A stretch of 64,000 bases of DNA from Pseudomonas sp. N40(2020) (GCF_014472415.1 NZ_JACSZV010000009.1:62001-126000); one strand, 5' to 3'. Positions 26,624 to 36,069 are shown, numbered from the stretch's first letter. Translations and numbers: made by a program. The notes: generated by a model not told the origin, from the letters alone.

Positions 26624-27517
26624 TCAGTTCAACGGCACCAACCATTGGGGTGAAGAACGCACCAATTGCTCGGTCAGCAAGCCCAGCAGCTGACCGCCAT
26701 TGCGCCAATGATGCCAGTACAACGGCACGTCGATCGGTTTATCTGGCAACAGTTCGCGCAACACCCCGCGTTGCAATTGCTCGCGCACTTGCAGTTCCGG
26801 TACCAGGCCCCAGCCCAATCCGGCCTCAGTCAGGCGGATAAAACCCTCGGAAGACGGGCACAAATGGTGCTCGAAACCGCCATCGACGCCGAGGGATGCC
26901 AGGTAGCGATGCTGGAGGAAATCGTCCGGGCCAAACACCAGCGCCGGGGTTCGCGGCAGTTGTTCGGCGCGCACGCCATCGGGGAAATGCCGTTCGATAA
27001 ACGCCGGGCTGGCGAGCGCGCGATAACGCATCGCCCCTAGCAACACGCTGCGCGCGCCAGCCACCGGTCGCTCGCTGGCGCAGACGCACGCCGCCACTTC
27101 ACCGGCGCGCATGCGTTTGAGGCCGACGGTCTGGTCTTCCACCACCAGATCCAGCAACAAATGCTGGTCGGCGCAGAAATCCCCCACCGCCTCGGCCCAC
27201 CAGGTCGCCAGGCTGTCGGCATTGATTGCGATGCGCAGACGTTCCGGTAGCCCCTCTTCGTCCAACGCGGGCACAAGCGTCTGCAAATCGCGCTCGAGCA
27301 GACGCACTTGCTGCACATGGTTGAGCAGACGTCGGCCAATCTCGGTCGGCGATGGCGGCGTAGCGCGCACCAACACCGGCTGACCGACCCGCGCCTCAAG
27401 CAGTTTGATCCGCTGCGAAATCGCCGATTGCGACAAACCCAGCACCTGCGCCGCGCGTTCGAATCCAGCCTGCTCGACCACGGCGGCCAGAGCGGAGAGT
27501 AATTTGTAGTCGAACAT
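26624..27517 (-). CDS. argP: LysR-family regulator ArgP (IciA)
   Basis: The 297-aa protein has an N-terminal LysR helix-turn-helix (MFDYKLLSALAAVVEQAG, FERAAQVLGLSQSAISQRIKLLEARVGQPVLVR) that closely matches ArgP. ArgP senses intracellular arginine and lysine and activates the exporter gene argO (lysE family). That exporter is encoded nearby, in the divergent two-gene unit with the ACT-domain protein. The about 96-base gap should hold the operator. The match of regulator and exporter makes this assignment firm. Confidence 0.88.
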   Translation of the reverse strand: MFDYKLLSALAAVVEQAGFERAAQVLGLSQSAISQRIKLLEARVGQPVLVRATPPSPTEIGRRLLNHVQQVRLLERDLQTLVPALDEEGLPERLRIAINADSLATWWAEAVGDFCADQHLLLDLVVEDQTVGLKRMRAGEVAACVCASERPVAGARSVLLGAMRYRALASPAFIERHFPDGVRAEQLPRTPALVFGPDDFLQHRYLASLGVDGGFEHHLCPSSEGFIRLTEAGLGWGLVPELQVREQLQRGVLRELLPDKPIDVPLYWHHWRNGGQLLGLLTEQLVRSSPQWLVPLN

Positions 27518-27613
27518 CAGTTTTCCTAATGAGCGATCAGCACTATTGGTTTTTCTTATACAACGTCAGGTCGGAGAATAGCCAGCAAGCACTCTTTATC
27601 AAGGACAACGTCA

Positions 27614-28015
27614 ATGGCTGGCGAAACATCACTCTCGACCTTGCTGCGCAGCATGAGCCCGCAGCTCAACGCCGGCGAATACGTGTTCTGCACCCTGCCC
27701 GACGGCCAGTTGCCGCGCGGCCTGGAGGTTGTCGGCAGCTTCCGTGAGCAGGAAGGCCTGACGGTGATCTTGCAACGCTGCGATGCCGAACAGGCCGGTT
27801 TCAACTTCGACTATGTGGCCGCGTGGATCACCCTGAACGTGCATTCGGCGCTGGAAGCCGTCGGCCTCACCGCCGCGTTTGCCACCGCACTGGGCAAGGC
27901 CGGGATTAGTTGCAACGTGATCGCCGGTTACTACCACGACCATTTGTTTGTCGGTCAGGCCGACGCCGAACGCGCCATGCAAGTGCTGCGCGATCTGGCA
28001 GCCAACGCGGAGTAA
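27614..28015 (+). CDS. ACT-domain-like protein
   Basis: The 133-aa cytosolic protein is annotated in related genomes as an ACT-domain protein. It has the pattern GEYVFCTLPDGQLPRG, then VAAWITLNVHSALEAVGLTAAFATALGKAGISCNVIAGYYHDHLFV, resembling the beta-alpha-beta-beta-alpha-beta ACT unit that binds amino acids. It is the first gene of a divergent unit with argO, 5 bases before its start. A role in sensing basic amino acids for the exporter or its regulator is plausible but unproven. Confidence 0.78.
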   Translation: MAGETSLSTLLRSMSPQLNAGEYVFCTLPDGQLPRGLEVVGSFREQEGLTVILQRCDAEQAGFNFDYVAAWITLNVHSALEAVGLTAAFATALGKAGISCNVIAGYYHDHLFVGQADAERAMQVLRDLAANAE

Positions 28016-28020
28016 ATCTT

Positions 28021-28623
28021 ATGTGGCAAAGCTATGTGAACGGCTTGTTAGTGGCACTGGGGCTGATCATGGCGATCGGTACGCAGAACGCATTTGTGCT
28101 GGCGCAGAGTCTGCGGCGTGAGCATCACCTGCCCGTCGCCGCGCTTTGCGTCGCCTGCGATGCATTGCTGGTGGCCGCCGGGGTGTTTGGCCTGGCGACC
28201 GTGTTGGCGCAAAATCCGACATTGCTGGCGGTCGCGCGCTGGGGTGGTGCGGTGTTCCTGATCTGGTACGGCAGCCAGGCCCTGCGCCGGGCGTTTTCGA
28301 AGCAGAGCCTGAATCAGGGTGAAAACCAGACCGTACGCTCGTTGCGGGCGGTGATGCTCAGTGCCTTGGCGGTGACCTTGCTCAACCCGCACGTTTATCT
28401 CGATACCGTGCTGTTGATTGGTTCGCTGGGGGCTCAGCAGTCGGTGCCGGGGGCTTATGTGGTCGGCGCGGCAAGCGCTTCTTTGCTGTGGTTTTTCACT
28501 TTGGCGCTGGGTGCCGCGTGGCTCGCACCGTGGCTGGCTCGCCCGAGTACCTGGCGGATTCTCGATCTGCTGGTGGCGTTAATGATGTTCACGGTGGCAG
28601 GACAGCTGATATTGGCGTCCTGA
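28021..28623 (+). CDS. argO: LysE-family basic amino acid exporter (ArgO)
   Basis: The 200-aa inner-membrane protein has five to six helices and the signature GLIMAIGTQNAFVLAQSLRR of the LysE/ArgO family, with LNPHVYLDTVLLIGSLG in the second half. ArgO exports arginine and lysine analogues when the cell pool is too high. It begins 5 bases after the ACT-protein stop and is divergent from argP, the regulator expected to activate it. Confidence 0.9.
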   Translation: MWQSYVNGLLVALGLIMAIGTQNAFVLAQSLRREHHLPVAALCVACDALLVAAGVFGLATVLAQNPTLLAVARWGGAVFLIWYGSQALRRAFSKQSLNQGENQTVRSLRAVMLSALAVTLLNPHVYLDTVLLIGSLGAQQSVPGAYVVGAASASLLWFFTLALGAAWLAPWLARPSTWRILDLLVALMMFTVAGQLILAS

Positions 28624-28799
28624 CTTATTCCAAACAGCTCTGGAACCTCTATCCCACACAGTTGTTGCGTGGTTAAGCCGCAACCCCGGTGCTATGATCC
28701 GAACCCTGCGCCGCAAAGAGTAAAAACTCGCCGGTGCATTTCTGGCCGCCCGTGATCGGCCTTGCGCTCACCGCAACAGACCTGATTAGGAGAATCATC

Positions 28800-29396
28800 A
28801 TGGCTTTCGAATTGCCGCCGCTGCCTTACGCACACGATGCCCTGCAGCCGCACATTTCCAAGGAAACCCTGGAATTTCACCACGACAAGCACCACAACAC
28901 CTATGTCGTGAACCTGAACAACCTGGTGCCAGGCACCGAGTTCGAAGGCAAAACCCTGGAAGAAATCGTCAAGACTTCCTCGGGCGGCATCTTCAACAAC
29001 GCCGCTCAGGTCTGGAACCACACTTTCTACTGGAACTGCCTGGCACCAAACGCCGGCGGTCAACCAACCGGCGCGCTGGCTGAAGCCATCAACGCTGCGT
29101 TCGGTTCGTTCGACAAGTTCAAGGAAGAGTTCAGCAAAACCTCGATCGGTACCTTCGGTTCCGGCTGGGGCTGGCTGGTGAAAAAGGCTGACGGTTCCCT
29201 GGCTCTGGCCAGCACCATCGGCGCCGGCAACCCGCTGACCAGCGGCGACACCCCGCTGCTGACCTGCGACGTCTGGGAACACGCTTACTACATCGACTAC
29301 CGCAACGTTCGTCCTAAGTATGTCGAAGCGTTCTGGAACCTGGTCAACTGGAAGTTCGTTGCTGAGCAGTTCGAAGGCAAAGCCTTCACCGCTTAA
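28800..29396 (+). CDS. sodB: Iron superoxide dismutase
   Basis: The 198-aa protein matches SodB over its full length. Metal ligands are visible: H27 in [11 protein letters not shown], the His of WNHTFYWN, and Asp and His of [11 protein letters not shown]. The Gln in AAQVWNH marks the iron-dependent class. It removes superoxide in the cytosol. TTAGGAGAATCATC supplies a strong ribosome-binding site. The neighbouring bifA and imelysin genes match the order in P. aeruginosa. A terminator follows 15 bases after the stop. Confidence 0.97.
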   Translation: MAFELPPLPYAHDALQPHISKETLEFHHDKHHNTYVVNLNNLVPGTEFEGKTLEEIVKTSSGGIFNNAAQVWNHTFYWNCLAPNAGGQPTGALAEAINAAFGSFDKFKEEFSKTSIGTFGSGWGWLVKKADGSLALASTIGAGNPLTSGDTPLLTCDVWEHAYYIDYRNVRPKYVEAFWNLVNWKFVAEQFEGKAFTA

Positions 29397-29410
29397 GCTG
29401 CGCGCCAGAC

Positions 29411-29437
29411 AAAAAACCCGGCTTTTGCCGGGTTTTT
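29411..29437 (+). terminator. Terminator of sodB
   Basis: ACCCGGC-TTTT-GCCGGGT preceded by an A-run and followed by TTTTC. Confidence 0.85.
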
Positions 29438-29738
29438 CATGCCTGTGATTTATGTCCACAGGGAGAGCATTTCTCTCACGAGGAAAGCTGGCTTTGACTG
29501 CTTGTCGCCGAGCCACAGCGGGCTAACATCAAACAGAGGAAAATTTCTTGCGCACCGCTCAAGTTGGGGGCCGAAACTACCGACATAGTACAAATAGGAC
29601 TAATACTCCAGACAGCAGCATTTCGGCCAAGACCACAGGCGAATGACTTGAGGCCTGATTGTCCCTTTGACTGCAAACACGGGATTGCCAATACTCATGG
29701 CAAACTGACGCTACCCGCACGGAACAAGGAATAACCCT
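29438..29738. other. Upstream region of bifA
   Basis: These 301 bases separate the sodB terminator from the bifA start. They should hold the bifA promoter, but I cannot pick a convincing -10/-35 pair. A 71-codon antisense frame here has no family resemblance and I do not call it. Confidence 0.4.
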
Positions 29739-31790
29739 TTGAAGCTGGAACTCAAGAACAGCTTGTCGGTGAAGTTGCTCCGGGTCGTGCTCCTGTCAGC
29801 ATTGATCGTCGGCGTGGTCTTGAGCTGCGCGCAGATCGTTTTCGACGCCTATAAAACCCGTCAGGCCGTGGCGGGCGACGCCGAGCGCATCCTCGACATG
29901 TTCCGTGATCCCTCCACTCAGGCCGTCTATAGCCTGGATCGGGAGATGGGCATGCAGGTGATCGAAGGCCTGTTTCAGGACGATGCCGTGCGCCAGGCCT
30001 CCATTGGCCACCCCAACGAAGCGATGCTGGCGCAGAAGTCCCGTGAGTTGCAGCATTCCAACAGTCGCTGGCTGACCGACCTGATTCTTGGGCAAGAACG
30101 CACCTTCACCACCCAACTGGTGGGACGTGGACCGTACAGCGAGTACTACGGCGACTTGAGCATCACCCTCGACACCGCCACTTATGGCGAGGGTTTTATC
30201 GTCAGCTCGGTGATCATCTTCATTTCCGGTGTGCTGCGGGCGCTGGCCATGGGTCTGGTGCTGTATCTGGTTTATCACTGGCTGTTGACCAAACCGCTGT
30301 CGCGGATCATCGAGCATCTGACCGAAATCAATCCGGATCGCCCCAGCGAACACAAGATTCCGCAACTCAAGGGCCACGAAAAGAACGAACTCGGCCTCTG
30401 GATCAACACCGCCAACCAGTTGCTCGAATCCATCGAACGCAATACCCACCTGCGCCACGAAGCGGAAAACAGCCTGCTGCGCATGGCCCAGTACGATTTC
30501 CTCACCGGCCTGCCGAACCGTCAGCAATTGCAGCAGCAACTGGACAAGATTCTGGTCGACGCCGGCAAGTTGCAGCGTCGGGTCGCAGTGTTGTGTGTAG
30601 GGCTGGATGATTTCAAAGGTATCAACGAGCAGTTCAGCTACCAGACCGGCGACCAATTATTGCTGGCCCTGGCTGATCGCCTGCGCGCCCACAGCGGCCG
30701 CCTAGGCGCCCTCGCCCGTTTGGGCGGCGACCAGTTCGCCCTGGTGCAGGCCGATATCGAACAGCCTTACGAAGCTGCCGAACTGGCGCAAAGCATTCTC
30801 GATGACCTGGAAGCGGCGTTTGCCCTCGATCATCAGGAGATCCGCCTGCGCGCGACCATCGGCATCACCCTGTTCCCGGAGGACGGCGACAGCACTGAAA
30901 AGCTGTTGCAGAAAGCCGAGCAGACCATGACCCTGGCCAAAACCCGCTCGCGTAACCGATATCAGTTCTACATCGCCAGCGTCGACAGTGAGATGCGCCG
31001 CCGTCGTGAGCTTGAAAAAGACCTGCGTGACGCACTGATTCGCGATCAGTTCTACCTCGTCTATCAACCGCAGATCAGCTACCGCGATCACCGCGTGGTC
31101 GGGGTCGAGGCGCTGATTCGCTGGCAGCATCCGGAGCACGGTCTGGTGCCGCCGGACTTGTTCATTCCGCTGGCCGAGCAAAACGGCACGATCATTGCCA
31201 TCGGCGAATGGGTGCTCGATCAGGCCTGCAAGCAGTTGCGCGAATGGCACGATCAGGGCTTCGCCGATCTGCGCATGGCGGTCAACCTGTCCACCGTGCA
31301 ACTGCACCACGCCGAGTTGCCGCGGGTGGTCAACAACCTGTTGCAGATGTACCGTCTGCCACCGCGCAGCCTGGAACTGGAAGTCACCGAAACCGGCCTG
31401 ATGGAAGACATCAGCACCGCCGCCCAGCACCTGCTGAGCCTGCGTCGCTCCGGCGCGTTGATCGCCATCGACGACTTTGGCACCGGGTATTCGTCACTGA
31501 GCTATCTGAAAAGTCTGCCGCTGGACAAGATCAAGATCGACAAGAGCTTCGTCCAGGATCTGCTGGATGACGACGATGACGCGACCATCGTTCGCGCGAT
31601 CATTCAACTGGGCAAGAGTCTCGGCATGCAGGTGATTGCCGAGGGCGTGGAAACCGCCGAGCAAGAGTCCTACATCATCTCCGAAGGCTGCCACGAAGGT
31701 CAGGGTTACCACTACAGCAAGCCGCTGCCGGCGCGGGAGCTCAGTGCCTACCTCAAGCAGGCGCAGCGCAGTAACGCGGCGATTCTTTGA
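29739..31790 (+). CDS. bifA: c-di-GMP phosphodiesterase BifA (degenerate GGDEF, EAL)
   Basis: Translation starts at TTG 29739; AAGGA lies 8 bases upstream and there is no nearby ATG in frame. The 683-aa inner-membrane protein has a helix at about 10-30, a periplasmic region, a second helix near 160-185 and then GGDEF and EAL domains. The GGDEF signature reads GGDQF (329-333), so diguanylate cyclase activity should be absent. The EAL domain looks intact: EAL at 457-459, TETGLMED, DDFGTGYSS, KIDKSF and EGVET. Next to sodB this matches BifA, which lowers c-di-GMP to promote motility and limit biofilm. Confidence 0.92.
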   Translation: MKLELKNSLSVKLLRVVLLSALIVGVVLSCAQIVFDAYKTRQAVAGDAERILDMFRDPSTQAVYSLDREMGMQVIEGLFQDDAVRQASIGHPNEAMLAQKSRELQHSNSRWLTDLILGQERTFTTQLVGRGPYSEYYGDLSITLDTATYGEGFIVSSVIIFISGVLRALAMGLVLYLVYHWLLTKPLSRIIEHLTEINPDRPSEHKIPQLKGHEKNELGLWINTANQLLESIERNTHLRHEAENSLLRMAQYDFLTGLPNRQQLQQQLDKILVDAGKLQRRVAVLCVGLDDFKGINEQFSYQTGDQLLLALADRLRAHSGRLGALARLGGDQFALVQADIEQPYEAAELAQSILDDLEAAFALDHQEIRLRATIGITLFPEDGDSTEKLLQKAEQTMTLAKTRSRNRYQFYIASVDSEMRRRRELEKDLRDALIRDQFYLVYQPQISYRDHRVVGVEALIRWQHPEHGLVPPDLFIPLAEQNGTIIAIGEWVLDQACKQLREWHDQGFADLRMAVNLSTVQLHHAELPRVVNNLLQMYRLPPRSLELEVTETGLMEDISTAAQHLLSLRRSGALIAIDDFGTGYSSLSYLKSLPLDKIKIDKSFVQDLLDDDDDATIVRAIIQLGKSLGMQVIAEGVETAEQESYIISEGCHEGQGYHYSKPLPARELSAYLKQAQRSNAAIL

Positions 31791-31844
31791 TACAGCGCAT
31801 AAGCGTTGGCTAAATAAGAAATATTTCCAAGCACAACCCTTTAC

Positions 31845-31871
31845 ACATAATGCGAAAGATTTGCATTATGT
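31845..31871. promoter_or_regulatory. Fur-box-like palindrome upstream of the imelysin operon
   Basis: ACATAATGC-N9-GCATTATGT is a perfect 9-bp inverted repeat, and its core TGCGAAAGATTTGCA resembles Pseudomonas Fur boxes (10 of 14 positions of the 7-1-7 model). It lies about 57 bases before the icmP start, next to a candidate promoter region (TAAATAAGAAATATT). Iron-repressed control of imelysin genes is known, so Fur is the likely binder. Confidence 0.6.
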
Positions 31872-31927
31872 CGCAGTTTTGCGCCCCCAGCGCGAGTCCA
31901 CTCAACTACCGAAGCAGGATGTTCGCC

Positions 31928-33274
31928 ATGATTCGTATGCCTCTGGCTACCGCCAGTCTGCTGGCCATCGCTATTTCCCTCGCCGGTTGCGGCGAAGGCA
32001 AAGACAAGGCTGCCGCCCCGGCCACGCCGACTCCAGCCGCCACCGCCGCCGCTCCAGCAGCCGCGCCTGCCGCTGCCGGTAAAGTCGACGAAGCCGCTGC
32101 CAAGGCAGTGGTCGCGCACTACGCCGACATGGTCTTCGCCGTTTACAGCGATGCCGAATCCACCGCGAAAACCCTGCAAACCGCCGTTGACGCTTTCCTC
32201 GCCAAGCCGAACGCCGACACCCTGAAAGCCGCCAAGGCTGCGTGGGTTGCTGCTCGCGTTCCTTACCTGCAGAGCGAAGTGTTCCGCTTCGGCAACACCA
32301 TCATCGATGACTGGGAAGGTCAGGTTAACGCCTGGCCACTGGACGAGGGTCTGATCGACTACGTCGACAAATCCTACGAGCACGCACTGGGTAACCCGGG
32401 CGCCACCGCCAATATCATCGCCAACACTGAAGTACAGGTCGGCGAAGACAAGGTCGATGTCAAAGACATCACCCCGGAAAAACTCGCCAGCCTGAACGAG
32501 CTGGGCGGTTCCGAGGCCAACGTTGCCACCGGCTACCACGCGATCGAATTCCTGCTCTGGGGCCAGGACTTGAACGGCACCGGCCCTGGCGCTGGCAACC
32601 GTCCTGCTTCGGACTACCTGGAAGGCGCCGGCGCCACTGGCGGCCACAACGATCGTCGTCGTGCCTACCTGAAGTCCGTGACCCAACTGCTGGTCAGCGA
32701 CCTGGAAGAAATGGTCGGCAACTGGAAGCCGAACGTGGCTGACAACTACCGCGCCACCCTGGAAGCCGAGCCGGGCGAAACCGGTCTGCGCAAAATGCTC
32801 TTCGGCATGGGCAGTCTGTCCCTGGGCGAACTGGCGGGCGAGCGCATGAAGGTTTCCCTGGAAGCCAATTCCCCGGAAGACGAACAGGATTGCTTCAGCG
32901 ACAACACCCACTACTCGCACTTCTACGATGCCAAAGGCATTCGTAACGTTTACCTGGGCGAGTACACCCGTGTTGACGGCACCAAGATGACCGGCGCCAG
33001 CCTGTCGTCGCTGGTGGCCAAGGCCGACCCGGCTGCCGACACCGCGCTGAAAGCTGATCTGGCCGCTACCGAAGCCAAGATCCAGGTCATGGTTGATCAC
33101 GCCAAGAAAGGTGAGCACTACGACCAACTGATCGCGGCCGGCAACACCGCTGGCAACCAGGTCGTTCGCGACGCTATCGCATCGCTGGTCAAGCAGACCG
33201 GTTCGATCGAAGCCGCTGCCGGCAAACTGGGCATCAGCGACCTGAACCCGGACAACGCTGATCACGAGTTCTGA
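31928..33274 (+). CDS. icmP: Imelysin-family lipoprotein (IcmP-like)
   Basis: I start at ATG 31928, with AGGA 8 bases upstream. The 448-aa protein has a lipoprotein signal with lipobox LAGC, then an Ala/Pro-rich linker and an imelysin domain. The GxHxxE motif of that family reads GYHAIEFLLWGQDL. Imelysins are iron-linked surface proteins; the P. aeruginosa homologue was described as an insulin-cleaving metalloprotease, although peptidase activity is debated. It sits behind a Fur-box-like site and before a di-heme lipoprotein, a second imelysin and a DUF1513 gene, pointing to envelope iron handling. It has its own terminator. Confidence 0.88.
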   Translation: MIRMPLATASLLAIAISLAGCGEGKDKAAAPATPTPAATAAAPAAAPAAAGKVDEAAAKAVVAHYADMVFAVYSDAESTAKTLQTAVDAFLAKPNADTLKAAKAAWVAARVPYLQSEVFRFGNTIIDDWEGQVNAWPLDEGLIDYVDKSYEHALGNPGATANIIANTEVQVGEDKVDVKDITPEKLASLNELGGSEANVATGYHAIEFLLWGQDLNGTGPGAGNRPASDYLEGAGATGGHNDRRRAYLKSVTQLLVSDLEEMVGNWKPNVADNYRATLEAEPGETGLRKMLFGMGSLSLGELAGERMKVSLEANSPEDEQDCFSDNTHYSHFYDAKGIRNVYLGEYTRVDGTKMTGASLSSLVAKADPAADTALKADLAATEAKIQVMVDHAKKGEHYDQLIAAGNTAGNQVVRDAIASLVKQTGSIEAAAGKLGISDLNPDNADHEF

Positions 33275-33291
33275 TCAACCGCGGCTGACTG

Positions 33292-33319
33292 AAAAAGGCG
33301 ACCTGCGGGTCGCCTTTTT
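33292..33319 (+). terminator. Terminator of icmP
   Basis: AAAAAGGCGACC-TGCG-GGTCGCCTTTTT is a near-perfect hairpin ending in a T-run, 18 bases after the stop. Confidence 0.88.
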
Positions 33320-33342
33320 CATGCCTGCCCTACACGGCCCAT

Positions 33343-33431
33343 TGTAGGAGTGAGCCTGCTCGCGATAGCGGAGTGTCAGTTGAAGAATTAGTGCCTAATA
33401 CACCGCTATCGCGAGCAGGCTCACTCCTACA
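33343..33431. repeat. REP doublet (REPIN-like inverted repeat)
   Basis: TGTAGGAGTGAGCCTGCTCG and its inverted copy enclose about 37 bases between the icmP terminator and the di-heme lipoprotein gene. It is nearly identical in its arms to the elements at 7871 and 19558. Confidence 0.8.
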
Positions 33432-33550
33432 GGGATTTGCATTGGCTTGAAGGTTTGCCTCACATCAAGCAAACGATAATTCCTCTTATTCAAACTCCCT
33501 CGCCCTGTTAGACTTTGCGCCTTTGTTTTCGCACGTTTTCAGGATGTCTG

Positions 33551-34978
33551 ATGCCCTCGTTGCCTCTTCGCTTGTCCGCACTGTTTCTGGCCCTGGGCCT
33601 GAGTGCCTGCGATGACGCCCCGCGCTTTACCCAGGCCGAGCCGGGTGAAGCACGCTCGGGTGGTGCGGCGACCGTGCGCAAGACCGATCAGAACGCGTTC
33701 TCCCTGCCTTCGGCCAACCTGCCGCCGTCACGCCGGGTGGATTTCAGCGTCGGCAACAGCTTCTTCCGCAGCCCTTGGGTAATCGCCCCGTCGACCACCA
33801 CCGCGCGCGACGGCCTCGGCCCGCTGTTCAACACCAACGCCTGCCAGAACTGCCACATCAAAGACGGTCGCGGCCATCCGCCGGAAAACGGCGCGACCAA
33901 CGCGGTATCGATGCTGGTACGCCTGTCGATTCCCGATTCGCCAGAGTTTGCCAGGCTGATCGAGCAGGTCGGTGTGGTACCGGAGCCGGTCTACGGCGGC
34001 CAGTTCCAGGACATGGCGGTGCCCGGCGTCACTCCGGAAGGCAAAGTGCGAGTCGACTACACGCCGGTGCCTGTTCGCTTCAAGGACGGCACCGAAGTCG
34101 AGTTGCGTAAACCGGTGTTGCAGATCACCCAACTTGGCTACGGGCCGATGCACCCGGATACGCGTTTCTCCGCGCGGATCGCGCCGCCGATGATCGGCCT
34201 CGGCCTGCTCGAAGCGATCCCCGAAGACGCAATCCTCGCCAATGCCACCGCGCAGGCCAAAGAGAAAAACGGCATCAACGGTCGGCCAAACCGGGTTTGG
34301 GACGACGAGTTGCAGAAAACCGTGATCGGTCGCTTTGGCTGGAAAGCCGGACAGCCAAACCTCAATCAACAGAATGTTCACGCGTTTTCAGGTGATATGG
34401 GCCTCACGACCAGCCTGAGACCCTTCGATGACTGCACCGACGCGCAAACCGCTTGCAAGCAGGCACCGAATGGCAATGGCCCGGACGGCGAGCCGGAAGT
34501 CAGCGACAACATTCTGCGCCTGGTGCTGTTCTACAGCCGCAACCTCGCTGTTCCTGCGCGCCGTGGCATCAACGATGAACAAGTGCTGGCCGGCAAAAAC
34601 CTGTTTTTCCAGGCTGGGTGCCAGTCCTGCCACACTCCGAAATACACCACCGCCGCCAACGCGGCCGAACCTGAACTGGCCAATCAAGTGATTCGCCCGT
34701 ACAGCGATCTGCTGCTGCATGACATGGGCGACGGTCTGGCCGACAACCGCACGGAATTCCAGGCCTCCGGCCGCGACTGGCGCACGCCGCCGTTGTGGGG
34801 GATCGGCCTGACGCAAGCGGTCAGTGGCCACACCCAATTTTTGCATGACGGTCGCGCGCGCAATCTGCTCGAAGCGGTGCTCTGGCACGGCGGCGAAGCG
34901 AAAGCGGCCCAGCAACAGGTTTTATCGTTCAATGCCGGGCAGCGTGCCGCGCTGCTGGCGTTTCTGAATTCACTTTAA
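33551..34978 (+). CDS. Di-heme c-type cytochrome-like lipoprotein (DUF1111, 'thiol oxidoreductase')
   Basis: The start at ATG 33551 follows AGGAT. The 475-aa product carries a lipoprotein signal with lipobox LSAC. Two c-type heme sites are visible, CQNCH (NACQNCHIKDGRGH) and CQSCH (AGCQSCHTPKY), as in the di-heme peroxidase-related DUF1111 family often annotated as thiol oxidoreductase. It would sit in the envelope and move electrons. It starts a compact set with an imelysin gene (27-base gap) and a DUF1513 gene; the first imelysin is upstream, beyond a terminator and a REP doublet. A role in changing iron oxidation state for imelysin-bound iron is inference. Confidence 0.83.
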   Translation: MPSLPLRLSALFLALGLSACDDAPRFTQAEPGEARSGGAATVRKTDQNAFSLPSANLPPSRRVDFSVGNSFFRSPWVIAPSTTTARDGLGPLFNTNACQNCHIKDGRGHPPENGATNAVSMLVRLSIPDSPEFARLIEQVGVVPEPVYGGQFQDMAVPGVTPEGKVRVDYTPVPVRFKDGTEVELRKPVLQITQLGYGPMHPDTRFSARIAPPMIGLGLLEAIPEDAILANATAQAKEKNGINGRPNRVWDDELQKTVIGRFGWKAGQPNLNQQNVHAFSGDMGLTTSLRPFDDCTDAQTACKQAPNGNGPDGEPEVSDNILRLVLFYSRNLAVPARRGINDEQVLAGKNLFFQAGCQSCHTPKYTTAANAAEPELANQVIRPYSDLLLHDMGDGLADNRTEFQASGRDWRTPPLWGIGLTQAVSGHTQFLHDGRARNLLEAVLWHGGEAKAAQQQVLSFNAGQRAALLAFLNSL

Positions 34979-35004
34979 ACACTTAAAAGAATCGGGAGCC
35001 CGAC

Positions 35005-36069
35005 ATGTTCCGTCCCAAGTTGTTGTTCACCAGCCTTGCCGCGCTCGCCCTCGGCGCTTGCTCGCCGCAGGATCCGCAAGCCGTCACTTCGGCCGCTATC
35101 GCCAAATCGGTGATTCTGCCGACCTACACCCGTTGGGTTGAAGCCGACAAGCAACTGGCCGTCAGCGCCCTCGCCTACTGCCAGGGCAAAGAAACCCTGG
35201 AAACCGCCCGCGCCGACTTCCTGCACGCGCAGAAAGCCTGGGCCGAGTTGCAACCGCTGCTGATCGGCCCACTGGCCGAAGGCAACCGTTCGTGGCAGGT
35301 GCAGTTCTGGCCGGACAAGAAAAACCTCGTCGGCCGTCAGGTCGAGCAACTGGTCGTCGCCCAGCCGCAGATCGATGCTGCCGCACTGGCCAAATCGAGC
35401 GTGGTGGTTCAGGGCCTGTCGGCTTACGAGTACATCCTGTTCGATGCCAAGCCTGACGTTGCCAACGAAGAACAGAAAGCCAAGTACTGCCCGCTGCTGA
35501 TCGCCATCGGCGAACGCCAGAAGCAACTGGCCGAAGAGATTCTGCAAAGCTGGAACAACACCGACGGCATGCTCGCGCAGATGAGCAAGTTCCCGAACCA
35601 GCGTTACGCCGACTCCCACGAAGCGATCGCCGACCTGCTGCGTGTGCAAGTCACCGCACTCGACACCCTGAAGAAAAAACTCGGCACGCCGATGGGCCGC
35701 CAGAGCAAAGGCGTGCCACAGCCGTTCCAGGCCGATGCCTGGCGCAGCCAATCTTCCCTGACCGCACTGGAAGCGAGCCTTGCCGCCGCCAAAACCGTTT
35801 GGGAAGGCGTCGACAACAAAGGCCTGCGTGGCCTGCTGCCGGCCGAGCAAAAGCCGTTGGCTGACAAGATCGACGCTGCTTATGCCGCTTCGCTGAAACT
35901 GTTCGACAGCACCCAGCGTTCGCTAGGCGAAATGCTCGAAGACGACGCCGGTCGCCAGCAATTGAACGACATCTACGACAGCCTCAACGTCGTCCATCGC
36001 CTGCACGAAGGCGAACTGGCAAAGGCGCTGGGCATCCAACTGGGCTTCAACGCCAACGACGGTGACTGA
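35005..36069 (+). CDS. Second imelysin-family lipoprotein
   Basis: The 354-aa protein begins with a lipoprotein signal and lipobox LGAC (ALALGACSPQ). The mature part is all-helical and matches imelysin-domain proteins: TYTRWVEADKQLAVSALAYC near the start and GLSAYEYILFD, which replaces the GxHxxE of the first imelysin by GLSAYE. The altered metal motif suggests a different role or metal site. It follows the di-heme gene by 27 bases and its stop overlaps the possible longer start of the DUF1513 gene, so it is in the middle of an operon. The protein should be periplasmic or outer-membrane anchored. Confidence 0.85.
   Translation: MFRPKLLFTSLAALALGACSPQDPQAVTSAAIAKSVILPTYTRWVEADKQLAVSALAYCQGKETLETARADFLHAQKAWAELQPLLIGPLAEGNRSWQVQFWPDKKNLVGRQVEQLVVAQPQIDAAALAKSSVVVQGLSAYEYILFDAKPDVANEEQKAKYCPLLIAIGERQKQLAEEILQSWNNTDGMLAQMSKFPNQRYADSHEAIADLLRVQVTALDTLKKKLGTPMGRQSKGVPQPFQADAWRSQSSLTALEASLAAAKTVWEGVDNKGLRGLLPAEQKPLADKIDAAYAASLKLFDSTQRSLGEMLEDDAGRQQLNDIYDSLNVVHRLHEGELAKALGIQLGFNANDGD

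Noticed and set aside
27529-27747. 72-codon frame overlapping the start of the ACT-domain gene
   Set aside because: It overlaps a well-supported gene in another frame and has no domain.
29476-29691. 71-codon minus-strand frame between sodB and bifA
   Set aside because: No ribosome-binding site, no family resemblance and codon use unlike the neighbouring genes.
31841-33265. 474-codon frame antisense to the first imelysin gene
   Set aside because: It is a shadow of the real gene, with Gly/Val-rich sequence typical of antisense frames and no family resemblance.
33474-33496. Possible second Fur box before the di-heme lipoprotein gene (GATAATTCCTCTTATTC)
   Set aside because: Only about 10 of 19 positions agree with the consensus and the right half is poor, so chance is likely.
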